Origin: Bradyrhizobium septentrionale
GTDB taxonomy: Bacteria; Pseudomonadota; Alphaproteobacteria; Rhizobiales; Xanthobacteraceae
DNA length: 64,000 nt
Direction of reading: 5' to 3'
Assembly (NCBI RefSeq): GCF_011516645.4
Contig: NZ_CP088285.1
Span: forward strand, 682,001 to 746,000
In this document: one piece after another, positions 1 to 8,036 of the stretch
How positions within the stretch are numbered: the stretch's first letter is position 1
Layout of the letters: each line of letters begins with the position of its first letter
Notes under the pieces: generated by a model
Told to the model about the DNA's origin: nothing
Databases searched by the model: none
The model's input: only the letters and a program-made list of their open reading frames with translations
Program-made: the position numbers and the translations under genes

Positions 1-1
1 C

Positions 2-418
2 ACGGAATACATGACCACCTATGCGCTGAATACCTTGCAAGTTTCTGCGCCTCTCGCCTTCGCCACCACGCTCGTCAGCAATGCAGTAGGAATTGGCGCC
101 GCACTGCTGGGCGGTTGGCTCGCGGATCGTGCCGGACGCCGGCACATCATGATATGGCCGCAGGTCACCGCGCTGCTGATGACCTATCCGGTGTTCTGGT
201 GGATCGTAGAGAGCCGCAGTGCCATCGCACTTCTCGGAGGCCTCGGCGCGCTCACCTTCATCGGAACGGTCCCGTATAGCGCCTTCTATGTGAGCATGGC
301 CGAAGGTTTGCCCAAGAACATCCGCGGCGGCGCCTTCGCGACGATTTACGCTTTTGCGATAGCGATCTTCGGTGGCACAGCTCAACCCATCGTCACCTGG
401 TTGATCCACGTTAGGTGA
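2..418 (+). pseudogene. MFS transporter, C-terminal half, truncated at both ends
   Basis: The reading frame is open from the left edge and ends with TGA at 416-418. It has the look of a metabolite:H+ symporter of the major facilitator superfamily. A cytoplasmic-loop motif GGWLADRAGRR is visible near residue 35, flanked by hydrophobic membrane segments, and the conserved late segment GGTAQPIVTWLIH sits at the end. Relatives continue for one to two more membrane helices after this segment, so the 3' end is lost. The stop falls where a peptidoglycan-binding reading frame begins, so the two genes meet at a deletion junction near 405-416. The substrate cannot be told from this piece. Confidence 0.75.
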
Positions 419-848
419 TGCGGTAAAGAGGGCGCAAAAGGCGTTGATTGAGCGATATTATCTTCCTCTCGGAACAGATGACGGCATCTTCGGACCTGTG
501 ACCCGAAAGGCGGTCAGAAGTTATCAAACTGATCGATCCGTAGGGCATGACTGGGCGTTCTCGTTTCCCCTAAAAGTTGACGGCATCGTGGGGCCGGCGA
601 CTTGGTTCAGGCTAACGCCAGAGACGGTCAAGAAGGGCTCAAAGGGCAGCGGTGTGAGGCTCCTCCAGGAGATACTCAAACACTATGCGGACCCTCAGCT
701 TGATCCTGGGGCCGTAGACGGCGATTTTGGCCCGCACACTGAGGCTGCGGTGAAGGTATTCCAGGCATCTCACGTTGATTTCGATGGTACCCCGTTGAAG
801 GCTGACGGAATTGTCGGCCCCAAGACGTGGGCCGCCCTCTGGAGTTGA
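408..848 (+). pseudogene. Peptidoglycan-binding domain protein, N-terminally truncated
   Basis: Two peptidoglycan-binding (PG_binding_1) repeats are visible. Each has the hallmark sequence DG(I/D)FGP followed by (K/E)AV..(Y/F)Q and ends in DGIVGPKTW or DGIVGPATW. The open frame reaches back past the TTG at 444, with a coherent VKRAQKAL helix before it, until a TGA at 402. The domain therefore starts upstream and its true start was removed with the end of the neighbouring transporter gene. Such domains anchor hydrolases or secreted proteins to the cell wall. No catalytic domain is left here. It may still be expressed from TTG 444, but a fragment is more likely. Confidence 0.7.
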
Positions 849-1389
849 TCGAGCGCGTTTTAACTTCGACATGAAGCAAAGGGAGTTCAAAAGCGTCACA
901 ACGACCAGCGCGCGCGAACAGCGTTAGGATCAAAGAGCCCCTTTTGGGATGAGGGTAAGGTCCTCGGGCCCCGCCCTCGCCCCGATAAAAAGCTGAACGT
1001 CCATGACCAACGAAGTGTCGGCGTAGCTTGCTGAGATCCTGGGTAGCTTAGTCAATTCTAATCCAACTGCGGCTCCGAAACGGTTTCACACGCGCCCGCT
1101 ACGCGGTTCGTGCCCACCAAGTCGCCCGAGCAACAGAGTTGCAGTATCCGCGTCTTGTTGCGGGGGTAGATGAAATGCGCAATCAGGGGCGCTCAGCGCC
1201 TGATTTTCGTGGTCGGCCCACCGCGAGCGGCGATCGCCTGTTCATGTCCATCGCCTGTTCATGTCCCCGGGGTGCGCCAATCAGGCGTAAAACTCTAAGT
1301 ACCTGGCCCCAAAGTCGGGATCCATGTCAGATGCCCAATGCGGCACCTGCACCAGAGATTTAGTTGCGGCTGTTCTACGCCAGCGCTTG
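849..1389. other. Gap with no recognisable gene
   Basis: I see no convincing coding sequence here. A 17-base unit (ATCGCCTGTTCATGTCC) is repeated twice in tandem near 1232-1266. The open frame at 1139-1363 has no ribosome-binding site and an unstructured composition. Confidence 0.5.
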
Positions 1390-1417
1390 GCCGGCCGTCC
1401 AATCCATGACGGCCGGC
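1390..1417 (-). terminator. Strong hairpin downstream of the GNAT gene
   Basis: GCCGGCCGTC and GACGGCCGGC form a perfect 10-bp stem around an 8-base loop. It lies about 70 bases beyond the stop codon of the minus-strand acetyltransferase gene. There is no T-tract on either side, so it is only a terminator-like structure. Confidence 0.4.
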
Positions 1418-1485
1418 ACAAGCCTTAACTATAGATGAACTGGTTTCTCTCAGGGGGCCTGGCCAGCCCTGCCCCCTGAGGTATG

Positions 1486-2022
1486 CTAGCGCTCCATCTC
1501 GCCCATAAGGATTTCATCTGGAGCGTATCGTGGATTGGAAATGAGAGTCCGCATTTCCGCATTCTTGTCCTCGTCCGTAAACCGGAATCCCTTCTTGTAG
1601 AAAAATTCTGAAGCTCCCTCATCTTGAGAGAGAAGGGATAGCGTGGAAAGGCCCGCGGACTCCCTAATGTGATCGGCGACTGCGATCATAGCCGTCCCGA
1701 CCCCCTTGTACCTCGACCGGCCGACATTCTCTATGGTGAGAATTCGCAAATTGTCGCGCCCCGGCGCCACGGTCATACTTCCCACCTTATTGCGTTCATT
1801 GGCATCAGAAAACAAAGAAACGCTTTGGGCGTTGCCAATATTGCTACTTACTCTGTGTAGCCTGACTGACTCACCTGTCCTCTTGTCAACAGCGAAAGAG
1901 GCTGGCCCTTCAGCAGCTAAAGCGGCCGTAAAAGCAGTTGTATCTGCGCCAGAAGTGCCGGCCAACGCATCGCGCTGCTGGTCCACACTTTGCCCGTAGG
2001 CATTGTTGTAATTGGTTCTCAT
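1486..2022 (-). CDS. GNAT-family acetyltransferase, candidate type III effector
   Basis: The 178-residue protein carries a GNAT acetyl-CoA-binding motif A (RYKGVGTAMI) at about residues 106-115 and a typical late GNAT segment, FFYKKGFRF, near residues 143-151. The first 35 residues are rich in Ser, Thr, Gln, Asn and Ala with few acidic residues, as in type III secretion signals, and the acetyltransferase core starts only near residue 45. A sequence resembling a TtsI-dependent tts box lies immediately upstream (2034-2063). GNAT enzymes transfer an acetyl group to an amine; the target is unknown. The ATG is very close to the box, so the transcript would be nearly leaderless or the real start lies further in. 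Effector status is inference. Confidence 0.6.
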   Translation of the reverse strand: MRTNYNNAYGQSVDQQRDALAGTSGADTTAFTAALAAEGPASFAVDKRTGESVRLHRVSSNIGNAQSVSLFSDANERNKVGSMTVAPGRDNLRILTIENVGRSRYKGVGTAMIAVADHIRESAGLSTLSLLSQDEGASEFFYKKGFRFTDEDKNAEMRTLISNPRYAPDEILMGEMER

Positions 2023-2033
2023 CGCAACGAGTT

Positions 2034-2063
2034 GTTATGTAGACAAGCTGACAAAAAGCTGAC
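2034..2063 (-). promoter_or_regulatory. Possible tts box (TtsI-binding promoter element)
   Basis: On the minus strand the sequence reads GTCAGCTT, TTTG, TCAGCT, TGTCTACATA. This follows the rhizobial tts-box pattern GTCAGCTT-NTCG-AAAGCT with few mismatches. The GTCAGCTT half is present twice in tandem. It lies 12 bases upstream of the GNAT start codon, which is closer than usual. Confidence 0.4.
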
Positions 2064-2141
2064 AAAGTCGACATTTCTTGCCAATGTGCCGGCGTCGCCT
2101 GACACGCTCGCTTTGCGTCGTCCAAAGCAGTACTCAGCGCT

Positions 2142-2612
2142 CTAGCGTGACCTGATCTCGAGCGCTGGCTGACGAACAAGCCACGCCTGGCCTGCCTTGT
2201 CGAACATTCGGCGCCGGCCGGCCTTGATCTGCTGCGCGAATGCGGCATAGGCCGCAATGTCTCCGAACCGGACCGGCATGAACGTAAATCTCACAGAGGC
2301 GCGATTGCCGAACCGCGCCGCGACGAGCAGCGCAGTATCTTGGTAGACCTTCGGCTCGACCTTCATTTTCATCCGGCTGATCTCGATCTTGCGCGCGTAA
2401 GGGACCGGGTTGGAGATATTGATCTGGTCGCCGCGACGGAATGCCGAAACGTCGCTGACGACATGACCATTTAGAAAAACCGTGTGGCTATCCCGGTAGA
2501 GACCGGGATGCGGATCTCCGACCGAGCCCGACCGGCGATCGCTCTCGCAACGTCTCGAGCGCGAAATCGACGATGTCCTGCATCGCCAGATAGCGGAAAA
2601 CGATGCGCATCA
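2142..2612 (-). pseudogene. Phage-type structural protein, frameshifted
   Basis: Minus-strand frames give a coherent protein in two pieces. The first runs from an ATG near 2610 (MRIVFRYLAMQDIVDFALE); the second begins GDPHPGLYRDSHTVFLNGHV and ends at 2142. They are joined by a one-base frame change near 2518-2525. The order and overlaps with the next three genes match a phage head-tail morphogenesis operon. I cannot name the protein family with certainty; an HK97-gp10-like or minor tail role is possible. Confidence 0.5.
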
Positions 2613-2900
2613 GCCATCGACCGAGACGATCTCATCATTCGGCCCGGTCACGATCTCCTCGACCTCTGTCGGAATCCAATCGTTGAGCGCGTGGTCCGCC
2701 TGCTCTTGCTCGATCCGGTCGAGCATCTTTTTGCGCGCCTTCATCAGCGCGCGCTCTTTTGCTTCCTGGAACGCCTTCCGCGCGTTGAGGCCGGCCAGGT
2801 CGCCCGTGATGACGAAACGGGCCTCCTCACTGGTCGAGATCCCATTGCGCGCGGCGTCGAGCTTGCGCTCATAATCAGCCCCGTCGAACACCTTGCCCAT
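2610..2900 (-). CDS. Small phage-type protein
   Basis: This 96-residue frame starts at the ATG at 2898-2900, which overlaps the stop of the upstream gene. Its end overlaps the start of the next one. It is charged and mostly helical (FQEAKERALMKARKKMLDRI) with an acidic end. The tight overlaps on both sides are typical of phage structural operons. It is the only member of this four-gene remnant without an obvious lesion, but its neighbours are broken, so it is probably not used. Function not recognised. Confidence 0.45.
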   Translation of the reverse strand: MGKVFDGADYERKLDAARNGISTSEEARFVITGDLAGLNARKAFQEAKERALMKARKKMLDRIEQEQADHALNDWIPTEVEEIVTGPNDEIVSVDG

Positions 2901-3140
2901 TAGCCGCGGACCTGCAGCTCGAATGCGATGATCTGCCCCCGGATTCGCCTGGTCGCGTCGTCGACGCCCATGATGTTGACCTCGGCGCCGGCGATCGCGG
3001 CCGACGCCGGCGCGCATTTCCTCCTGGTGACGATCGAGCGCGGCCTCGAATTCGGCCGGCGGCATCGCGGCCAGGCGCGGCGCCTTCGATGACAGTTTGC
3101 GGTCGATCGCGTTTATCTGCGCCACGCTCGGGGACCGCAT
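2900..3140 (-). pseudogene. Phage-type protein, frameshifted
   Basis: The frame from the ATG at 3138-3140 begins MRSPSVAQINAIDRKL and is sensible through EFEAALDRHQEEMRA. It then jumps frame near 3005-3012 and continues as AEVNIMGVDDATRRIRGQI to a TAA at 2900-2902. Its start codon overlaps the stop of the upstream gene (TGATG), as expected for translational coupling. A head-tail joining or attachment role is a guess from position only. Confidence 0.5.
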
Positions 3141-3735
3141 CAGGGATCAGCGTTTTGAACGGTAGAGCTGCTGAGCCCGTTCCCTGGCATCAAATCGCGA
3201 TCCGTCAGCGGCAGCATGGTCGACAAGGCAACCTTGCCGGCCGGCACCGGCGCCGAGGGATCATTCAACAGGATGACGTGCCGGTCGCCCTGGCGGATCT
3301 CCCCGACGATCTCCGCCGGCTGATAGCCCTTGACCTTCGCCAGGACAGCCGCCTCTTTCGCGACGGCCCGCGCGCAGCTTCTTTTCCTCGGCCGAGATCT
3401 GCTTGTCGAGCTCGGCGACCTCGGCCTCGAGCGCGTCGACCTTGGTCTCGAGCTCGCCGATCTGCGCGGTCTCGGCCTCGGTCGGATTGGCGTTGCCCTG
3501 CAGCGCGTTGAGCTGCTCGAGCGCGGTTTTGCCGTCCTTTGCCTTGTTGGCGCGGGCCTGCCGCAGCTGCTTGATGGTTTCGAGCTAGGTCGTCTCGCCG
3601 AGATCCGCAGCATTCCTGACGTCGACAATCTGCTCGAGTTCGGAGAGCTGCGATCGTGGCTCAACGCGACCGAGATGCAGCTGCTGCGCGACATCGTCAA
3701 AATCGAGAACATGCTGCCGTCACGGCGCCGATGGG
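3140..3735 (-). pseudogene. Phage-type coiled-coil structural protein, with internal stop and frameshift
   Basis: Minus-strand translation shows a long coiled coil (ELETKVDALEAEVAELDKQI) in one frame. An in-frame TAG interrupts it near 3583-3585. A frame change near 3355-3365 leads into a segment with VILLNDPSAPVPAGKVAL that ends at 3140. The coiled-coil N-terminus followed by a compact domain is reminiscent of HK97-type capsid precursors, but I cannot confirm this. It heads a four-gene phage remnant read leftward, and the two lesions make it nonfunctional. Confidence 0.45.
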
Positions 3736-3904
3736 CACTTACTTGATAATTTGCATCTCCCGCGCAGCCGCGGAATCAATCGGGCATGCCCTGGCGCCGA
3801 AACCCGCATATTTCCTCCGCTACTGGTCCGGCCCCGTCGATCGAAACGCCGGCTTCAAGACGGTGCTGGTCTTCTGCGTCGGCAGCAAGAACGGTTCCTC
3901 GCCG

Positions 3905-4262
3905 TTATGGATATTGCAACGGAAGCCCGGTCATGGACCGCGAGAATCCGTCGAGCATTTTGATCTCCTCCGGGTCTATGTTGCCATCCGCCTCCATCAC
4001 TTTTGCGCATGCCGATAGCGTGGCGACCATGTGACCTGAATTGCCTCGTGCGAGATGTTCGACTGCGCGATCTATCGATTCTGTGGTCGGCCGAAGCCGG
4101 CGAATGTAGAGACGCAAACGATCCTCATCCTTTCCGTTCAACTCAAACTGCGAACGAGCACAGCACGTCCCCATAAAATCAAGTATAACTCCGACCTCAT
4201 CTGGAATGAGTTCTCCGTCAGCCAAACCAACGGCGGTTAAGAGCAACCCGCCGCTTTCGCGG
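3905..4262 (-). pseudogene. TerB-like protein, 5' end lost
   Basis: The frame contains two acidic helical repeats typical of TerB-like domains: LLLTAVGLADGELIPDEV near the start and CAKVMEADGNIDPEEIKMLD near the end. TerB-family proteins occur in tellurite-resistance and stress or defence contexts and may bind metal through these acidic clusters. The upstream end runs directly into the IS630-type element that starts near 4260, so the N-terminus is missing. Confidence 0.5.
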
Positions 4263-4265
4263 CAC

Positions 4266-4710
4266 ATGGCCCTCAATCGAGTCCACTATTCGGACGACCT
4301 TCGTGAGCGGGTAGTGAGAGCTGTCATCAAAGGTGGCCTGTCGCGGCATCAGGCAGCGGCTCAATTTGGGGTGGGCATCAGCACGGCGATCAACTGGGTA
4401 CAGCGCTTCCACGAGACCGGTAGCGTCAAGCCAGACCAGATCGGGGGCTATCGGCCAAAGAAGATTGCGGGGCCGCACCGCGAATGGCTGATGCAACGGT
4501 GCCGAAACGATTTTACCGTGCGCGGGCTGGTGGCCGAACTCGCTGAGCGTGGCCTGAAGGTCGATTACCGCACGATGTGGGAGTTCGTCCACGCCGAGAA
4601 GCTCAGTTACAAAAAAAGACGATGATTGCCGCCGAGCAGGATCGTCCCGATGTCACCCGTCGGCGGGCGCAGTGGACCAAGTATCGGGATCGGATCGCCA
4701 CACATGGATA
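4266..4710 (+). pseudogene. IS630-family transposase, 3'-truncated remnant
   Basis: The first part, from ATG 4266, has an IS630-type helix-turn-helix (SRHQAAAQFGVGISTAINWV) and ends at 4625. A run of seven A residues at 4611-4617 is a likely -1 frameshift site. After a -1 shift the frame continues as KTMIAAEQDRPDVTRRRAQW, the start of the second IS630 reading frame. It stops at 4708-4710, long before the catalytic Asp and Glu residues. The element therefore keeps its left third only. Insertion cut into the TerB-like gene on its left. Confidence 0.75.
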
Positions 4711-4784
4711 GCCCCTTTTAAATGGCGTGAGCCGTCGCGTCGGTTGTCATCCCGCCCCCGCGCGATAGAGCCCTGCTTGTCCCT

Positions 4785-4990
4785 CTGACTTGAAGGATGG
4801 AGGGGCATGTGCCTGGTGTCTACCGCGATCCGGTCAGCCGGCTGCCCCCCCTAGAGTAGGTAGGAGCCCGATCCAATGTTGATGCTGTACCGTCAAACGT
4901 CGTTAGCCTTTCGGGCTGGACTCCGTGGAGCATCAGGATCTGACGATGTCTATGAGACTGCCAACTTGCGCGCCGAAGTTAAGAAGCGCA
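4785..4990 (+). repeat. Structured dispersed element, copy 1
   Basis: This block is repeated at 7590-7760, and its core recurs at 36984-37075. The core can fold into an outer stem (TGATGC near 4880 with GCATCA near 4930) enclosing an inner hairpin around GTTAGCCTTTCGGGCT. It begins after a C-run and CTAGAGTAGGTAGGAGCCCG. In copy 1 it precedes a short reading frame ending at 5160. I do not recognise it as a known riboswitch. It could be an RNA leader or a mobile miniature element. Confidence 0.5.
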
Positions 4991-5160
4991 TTGCCCAGAT
5001 CGAAAGTATGACGCTAGTCCAGATTCAATGGTTCATGATGGATTGTATGTCCGAGCGGTCTGCTGGCAGGATGAAGGCATGTGAGGGCAATGCTCGCCAC
5101 GCGCTGAACAAACGGGTCAGCATTCTCGGACGAGACCTTGTCGCGACGCGGGAGAGCTAA
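4876..5160 (+). CDS. Small hypothetical protein, start uncertain
   Basis: The believable part of the frame begins around TANLRAEVKKRIAQIESMTL near 4960 and ends at 5160. It is a charged helical protein of roughly 65-90 residues. The matching place in the repeat copy at 7.75 kb has an ATG reading MSEKTTTNLRAAVK, and there the middle of the gene is deleted. In copy 1 the equivalent ATG (near 4946) is out of frame by an indel, so this copy may also be damaged. Function not recognised. Confidence 0.4.
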   Translation: MLMLYRQTSLAFRAGLRGASGSDDVYETANLRAEVKKRIAQIESMTLVQIQWFMMDCMSERSAGRMKACEGNARHALNKRVSILGRDLVATRES

Positions 5161-5293
5161 GCGCAGTGAGAAGGCCGCGATCCCGAAGCCGGGTCGCCAA
5201 GCTTGTACGCCTAAAGAAAGAACTCGCGGCATGAAGTTTGCACACAAACACAGGAGCGGTACCCGCTCGCGTCAAGGACAAGAGGAGCGTGGC

Positions 5294-5410
5294 ATGTTCG
5301 AACGATCACACTTTCGGTCTTATTCAACCTCGGCCCGCATTTGTATTGGCCTTGCGGTCTTAAGCGCCGTCCTGCTGGTCGGGATAATAATGCACTACGT
5401 CGCGCCGTAA
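5294..5410 (+). CDS. Small single-span membrane protein
   Basis: This 38-residue frame from ATG 5294 is preceded by GAGGAGCG. A basic, polar N-terminus (FERSHFRSYSTSAR) is followed by one membrane helix (ICIGLAVLSAVLLVGIIM). A longer frame extends upstream, but its N-terminal part is unconvincing. Tiny proteins of this shape occur repeatedly in this window (6662, 8398, 37546, 43227 and 43506). Function unknown. Confidence 0.45.
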   Translation: MFERSHFRSYSTSARICIGLAVLSAVLLVGIIMHYVAP

Positions 5411-5501
5411 GGCCGCTCCCCAGTATTGGGGTATCCTCGCTTGGTTGATTGGGGATTTGCTGGATGCCGTTCTGCCGCTGGAGACGAATAGGAGTGAGCC
5501 A

Positions 5502-5727
5502 TGACTAGCCGCATTGCGTATTCAAGCAGTCGGTGGTTCAGGATGGCAAGAACTTGGAAGAAACAGCCATTGCAAACGTCAGACGCGACAAAAGCGCTTA
5601 TGAGGTCACTGAGCAGGGCAAGACGGTCAAGGTGATCGTCGAAGAACACGATGGTCGCCAGTACCTCAAGACCGAGAACGATCGTTTTCTTCCCGACAGT
5701 CTTCTGAGTCTTCAGGATTGCTCGTGA
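5502..5727 (+). pseudogene. DUF3892-like small protein, probable frameshift
   Basis: An ATG at 5502 with AGGAGTGA upstream begins MTSRIA. The meaningful frame lies one base over, from about 5521, and ends with YLKTENDRFLPDSLLSL, which matches the typical C-terminus of DUF3892 proteins (lysine-threonine-glutamate then PD.LL.L). One indel near 5519 explains the break. Translation could also begin at GTG 5533. DUF3892 has no known function. Confidence 0.5.
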
Positions 5728-5827
5728 CCGGCGTGTCGTAATGTGACTTGAAGTCGTGGTCACACGGGGGCGGCGGTCCGGACCGTTGGCAAGCCTTGAA
5801 GTGAGTCACAGAACCGACATCGGTCGC

Positions 5828-6060
5828 GCTGTATACGTTTGCCACTGCAATCTTTTGCCGCGCTCATGAAGCCGCGCGCACGACGCCAGCGAAGGCGCTG
5901 GGCGTGGCGGACAAAGGCGTGGACATTGCGCAGCTTGTGGACGTTGCTCTCGCTGTGGCGCCTGCGCGGCTCACCGCACCGACACCGCCCCGGATCGGCG
6001 CTGGAAGTTCAGGGTAATTGACGGCGGAAAGAGCCAAGGTTGTGTCGGGGCCGGTTGACT
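5828..6060 (+). pseudogene. Remnant of a transposase-like C-terminus, copy 1
   Basis: Two frames joined by a one-base shift give RTTPAKALGVADK, then a linker, then PDRRWKFRVIDGGK. This pattern (TPA.ALG...D, a proline linker and a basic end) resembles the C-terminus of some DDE transposases, but I am unsure of the family. The same remnant recurs at 7880-8036 as part of a larger duplication. There is no start and no catalytic part. Confidence 0.35.
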
Positions 6061-6238
6061 CGGAACAGGCGAATCATCCAACATTCCCGATGGTGTGCAG
6101 ATTCGCGCACCTACGGAAATACCGGGGTCTGGACACCCCGGCTTCCGTGATCCGCAACCAGCTTTCGGGGACTCGCTGCGGAAGTTGTTCACAAGCGGCA
6201 CGTTGCCGACCACAAGACTCTCCTGTCAAGAGTCCCTG

Positions 6239-6260
6239 AGGCCTTTTCTAAGAAAGGCCT
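6239..6260 (+). promoter_or_regulatory. Hairpin in the leader of the small gene at 6267
   Basis: AGGCCTTT and AAAGGCCT pair perfectly across a 6-base loop, ending 7 bases before the ATG. A smaller hairpin (ACTCT/AGAGT) lies just upstream at 6217-6233. It could be a terminator of an older transcript or a translation-control element. Confidence 0.35.
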
Positions 6261-6266
6261 TCAAAT

Positions 6267-6530
6267 ATGAAGACTAATAGTGGCGGAGACTTCGCCGCCG
6301 TCATCCCCAGCTGCACCACCCCCAAGCGACGCCGCCGTCCCCGCAGAGAAGCAGTAATCAGCATTGTTCGGCCGACCTGTCGAGATCAGGCTGTCGGCTT
6401 TAGGTCTTCCGCCTTGGAAGGCCTACGACCATACGTGAAAGAAATGAAGATAACTGACCTTCGAGAGCTCGAAGAAATGGCAGTGAAGCTAGAAGCCGCT
6501 CGCAAGCTTCCGCATGCGGCTCGGTCGTGA
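6267..6530 (+). CDS. Small hypothetical protein
   Basis: This is an 87-residue frame with a basic N-terminal third (PKRRRRPRREAVI) and an amphipathic helical C-terminus (LRELEEMAVKLEAARKL). No domain is recognised. The start lacks a good ribosome-binding site because the leader folds into a hairpin. Another start at the internal ATG (MKITDLREL) would give only the helical part. It sits among other tiny genes. Confidence 0.4.
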   Translation: MKTNSGGDFAAVIPSCTTPKRRRRPRREAVISIVRPTCRDQAVGFRSSALEGLRPYVKEMKITDLRELEEMAVKLEAARKLPHAARS

Positions 6531-6557
6531 CGATCTCCTGCGAGACGCTGATTTGGC

Positions 6558-6586
6558 GGTGTAACTTCCAGAGGAGAAGTTACACC
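6558..6586 (+). promoter_or_regulatory. Perfect hairpin presenting a Shine-Dalgarno sequence in its loop
   Basis: GGTGTAACTTC pairs perfectly with GAAGTTACACC (11 bp). The loop CAGAGGA holds a Shine-Dalgarno-like AGAGGA(G) whose last base enters the stem. An ATG follows at 6588. This geometry suggests structure-controlled translation, for example an RNA-thermometer-like or protein-binding hairpin, but no partner is known. Confidence 0.45.
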
Positions 6587-6661
6587 AATGGCATCTCGCG
6601 AATTTTCGTGCACAGTTAATCGCCTGCCTCCCAAGCAAATCGTTCAAGGTGAAGAAGTAGA

Positions 6662-6904
6662 TTGGATACGATCAGGACCGCGACAGGATGGCTGCAATTG
6701 CCGCACTGGCTCATTCTCGTAGGGGCCGTGCTGGTAGTCGTCGGCCTCATTGGCCTTGTGATCAGCCGCCGACACCAGGCGAAGGGCCAGGACGAACCGG
6801 CCACGGAGCCGCGTCTCGAGCCAAACCCCCAGTTGCCAACTCTGCCGGATCTTCTTGGCTCACGGCCACGAAAGCATCGGGAGAAGATCACCAAGCCGTT
6901 GTGA
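6662..6904 (+). CDS. Small membrane protein, family with the copy at 43.6 kb
   Basis: This 80-residue frame begins at TTG 6662 after GAAGAAG. Its N-terminal pattern ATGWLQLPHWLILVGAVLV is shared with the protein at 43506-43676 (AMGWLELPHWLIIAGAALM). The similarity at two distant places argues that both are real genes. A single membrane helix follows the LPHW motif, then a short basic stretch and a proline-rich cytoplasmic tail. An ATG-started frame at 6588-6722 overlaps it in another phase and may serve as its leader. Function unknown. Confidence 0.5.
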   Translation: MDTIRTATGWLQLPHWLILVGAVLVVVGLIGLVISRRHQAKGQDEPATEPRLEPNPQLPTLPDLLGSRPRKHREKITKPL

Positions 6905-7116
6905 TCCGAAGACTCGATCTATTTCGAGAGGTAAGCGTGACGCGGCCTTTCGGCAAAAACTGCGGCTTGAGGGGCCGGCCGCCTCGAACGAGGTTAGGTA
7001 AGCCCCGATTGCCAGGCTAGCCTTGAAGCGCGGCAAGTCGGTGGACTTTATAGCGTATTGGCAACGGCATCTCGGCGGTTAAGCGCGACCCGAATTTTGC
7101 CGGCGTTGAATGGGCG

Positions 7117-7446
7117 TCAATTTCTCTTTTTCTTTATGTTTGCGAGCAAAAAAACGCTCCGCAATAGCTCTCCCCTCAGCCAAGTGACAATCCCTCCCGG
7201 ACGGTTGTACTTCCTAATATCCACAATCTTGGCATCGGTCCCTCGGAACGTAATGCCAGTATGGCTTCGTGACCAAAGCTCGGAATTTATCTGATGGTAC
7301 CACGCAGCAAAATGGCTCGTATAGATCCATATAGCCAGCCGTTCTGCGGCAGAAAGCCCTTGGCTATCAACACCATCGATCAACTTGCTGCGAAAAAGTG
7401 ACTGCCTTCCTAAGAAATGGCGCGCATCGCATTCGGAACTCCGTCA
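7117..7446 (-). pseudogene. ADP-ribosyltransferase-like fragment
   Basis: The minus-strand frame reads SAAERLAIWIYTSHFAAWYHQI, then ELWSRSHTGITFRGTD. A helix with YTS..Y..IN followed shortly by FRGT matches the beginning of arginine-type ADP-ribosyltransferase folds (first catalytic arginine in FRGT or YRGT). The later S-x-S and E-x-E segments are missing; the frame ends after 30 more residues. Upstream it runs only to a stop near 7450. Some type III effectors use this fold, so an effector fragment is possible. Confidence 0.35.
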
Positions 7447-7589
7447 AGACCTGAACAACAGCAGCGGACTCGGGAATTCACGCTAGCCAAACAACAGGGC
7501 CAAAGCTAGTTAAACGAAAGCCATGGACCTCTTCCTCCGCCGTCGCGCCGGATCAGGCTCGCGACCGAGCGAAGCCCGGCGTTTCGGAC

Positions 7590-7846
7590 CTCTGGCTTGA
7601 AGGATGGAGGAGCATGCGCCTGGTGCCGACCGCGATCCGGTCGGCCGGCTGCCCCCTAGAGTAGGTAGGAGCCCGATCCAATGTTGATGCAGTAACGTCA
7701 GCCGCCGTTAGCCTTTCGGGACGGACTCCCGTGGAGCATCAGGAATCTATCGATGTCTGAAAAGACTACTACTAACTTGCGCGCCGCAGTTAAGAGCGCT
7801 GAACAAACGGGTCAGCATTCTCGGACAAGACCTGTCGCGTAAGGCC
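7590..7846 (+). repeat. Structured dispersed element, copy 2, with a deleted downstream gene
   Basis: Copy 2 of the 4.8-kb block starts at CTCTGGCTTGAAGGATGG. It keeps the core fold (TGATGC...GCATCA) and a start codon at 7753 (MSEKTTTNLRAAVK). It then jumps from the equivalent of about 4985 to about 5102 of copy 1, losing about 115 bases between short GCGC repeats. Downstream similarity resumes at 7860-8036. Confidence 0.5.
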
Positions 7847-7867
7847 AACCTGCGGGAAAGAATAGGA

Positions 7868-8036
7868 GTGATTCATGACTCGCGCTGTGTACGTCTGCTA
7901 CTACAATCTTTTGCCGCGCTCAATGAAGCCCCGCGCACGACGCCAGCGAAGGCGCCGGGCGTGGCGTGCGCTGCCCACGGAGACGCCCGCGGATCGGCGT
8001 CGGAAGTTCGTAGTAATACAGGGCGGCCGAGGCTAG
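7868..8036 (+). pseudogene. Remnant of a transposase-like C-terminus, copy 2
   Basis: It matches 5828-6060 with an internal deletion. NEAPRTTPAKAPGVA is followed, in another frame, by ADRRRKFVVIQGGRG and a stop at 8034-8036. It is part of the segmental duplication that includes the structured element. Confidence 0.35.

Noticed and set aside
1232..1266. Two tandem copies of a 17-base unit
   Set aside because: Only two units in noncoding DNA, with no link to a gene; a simple duplication, not a CRISPR or satellite.
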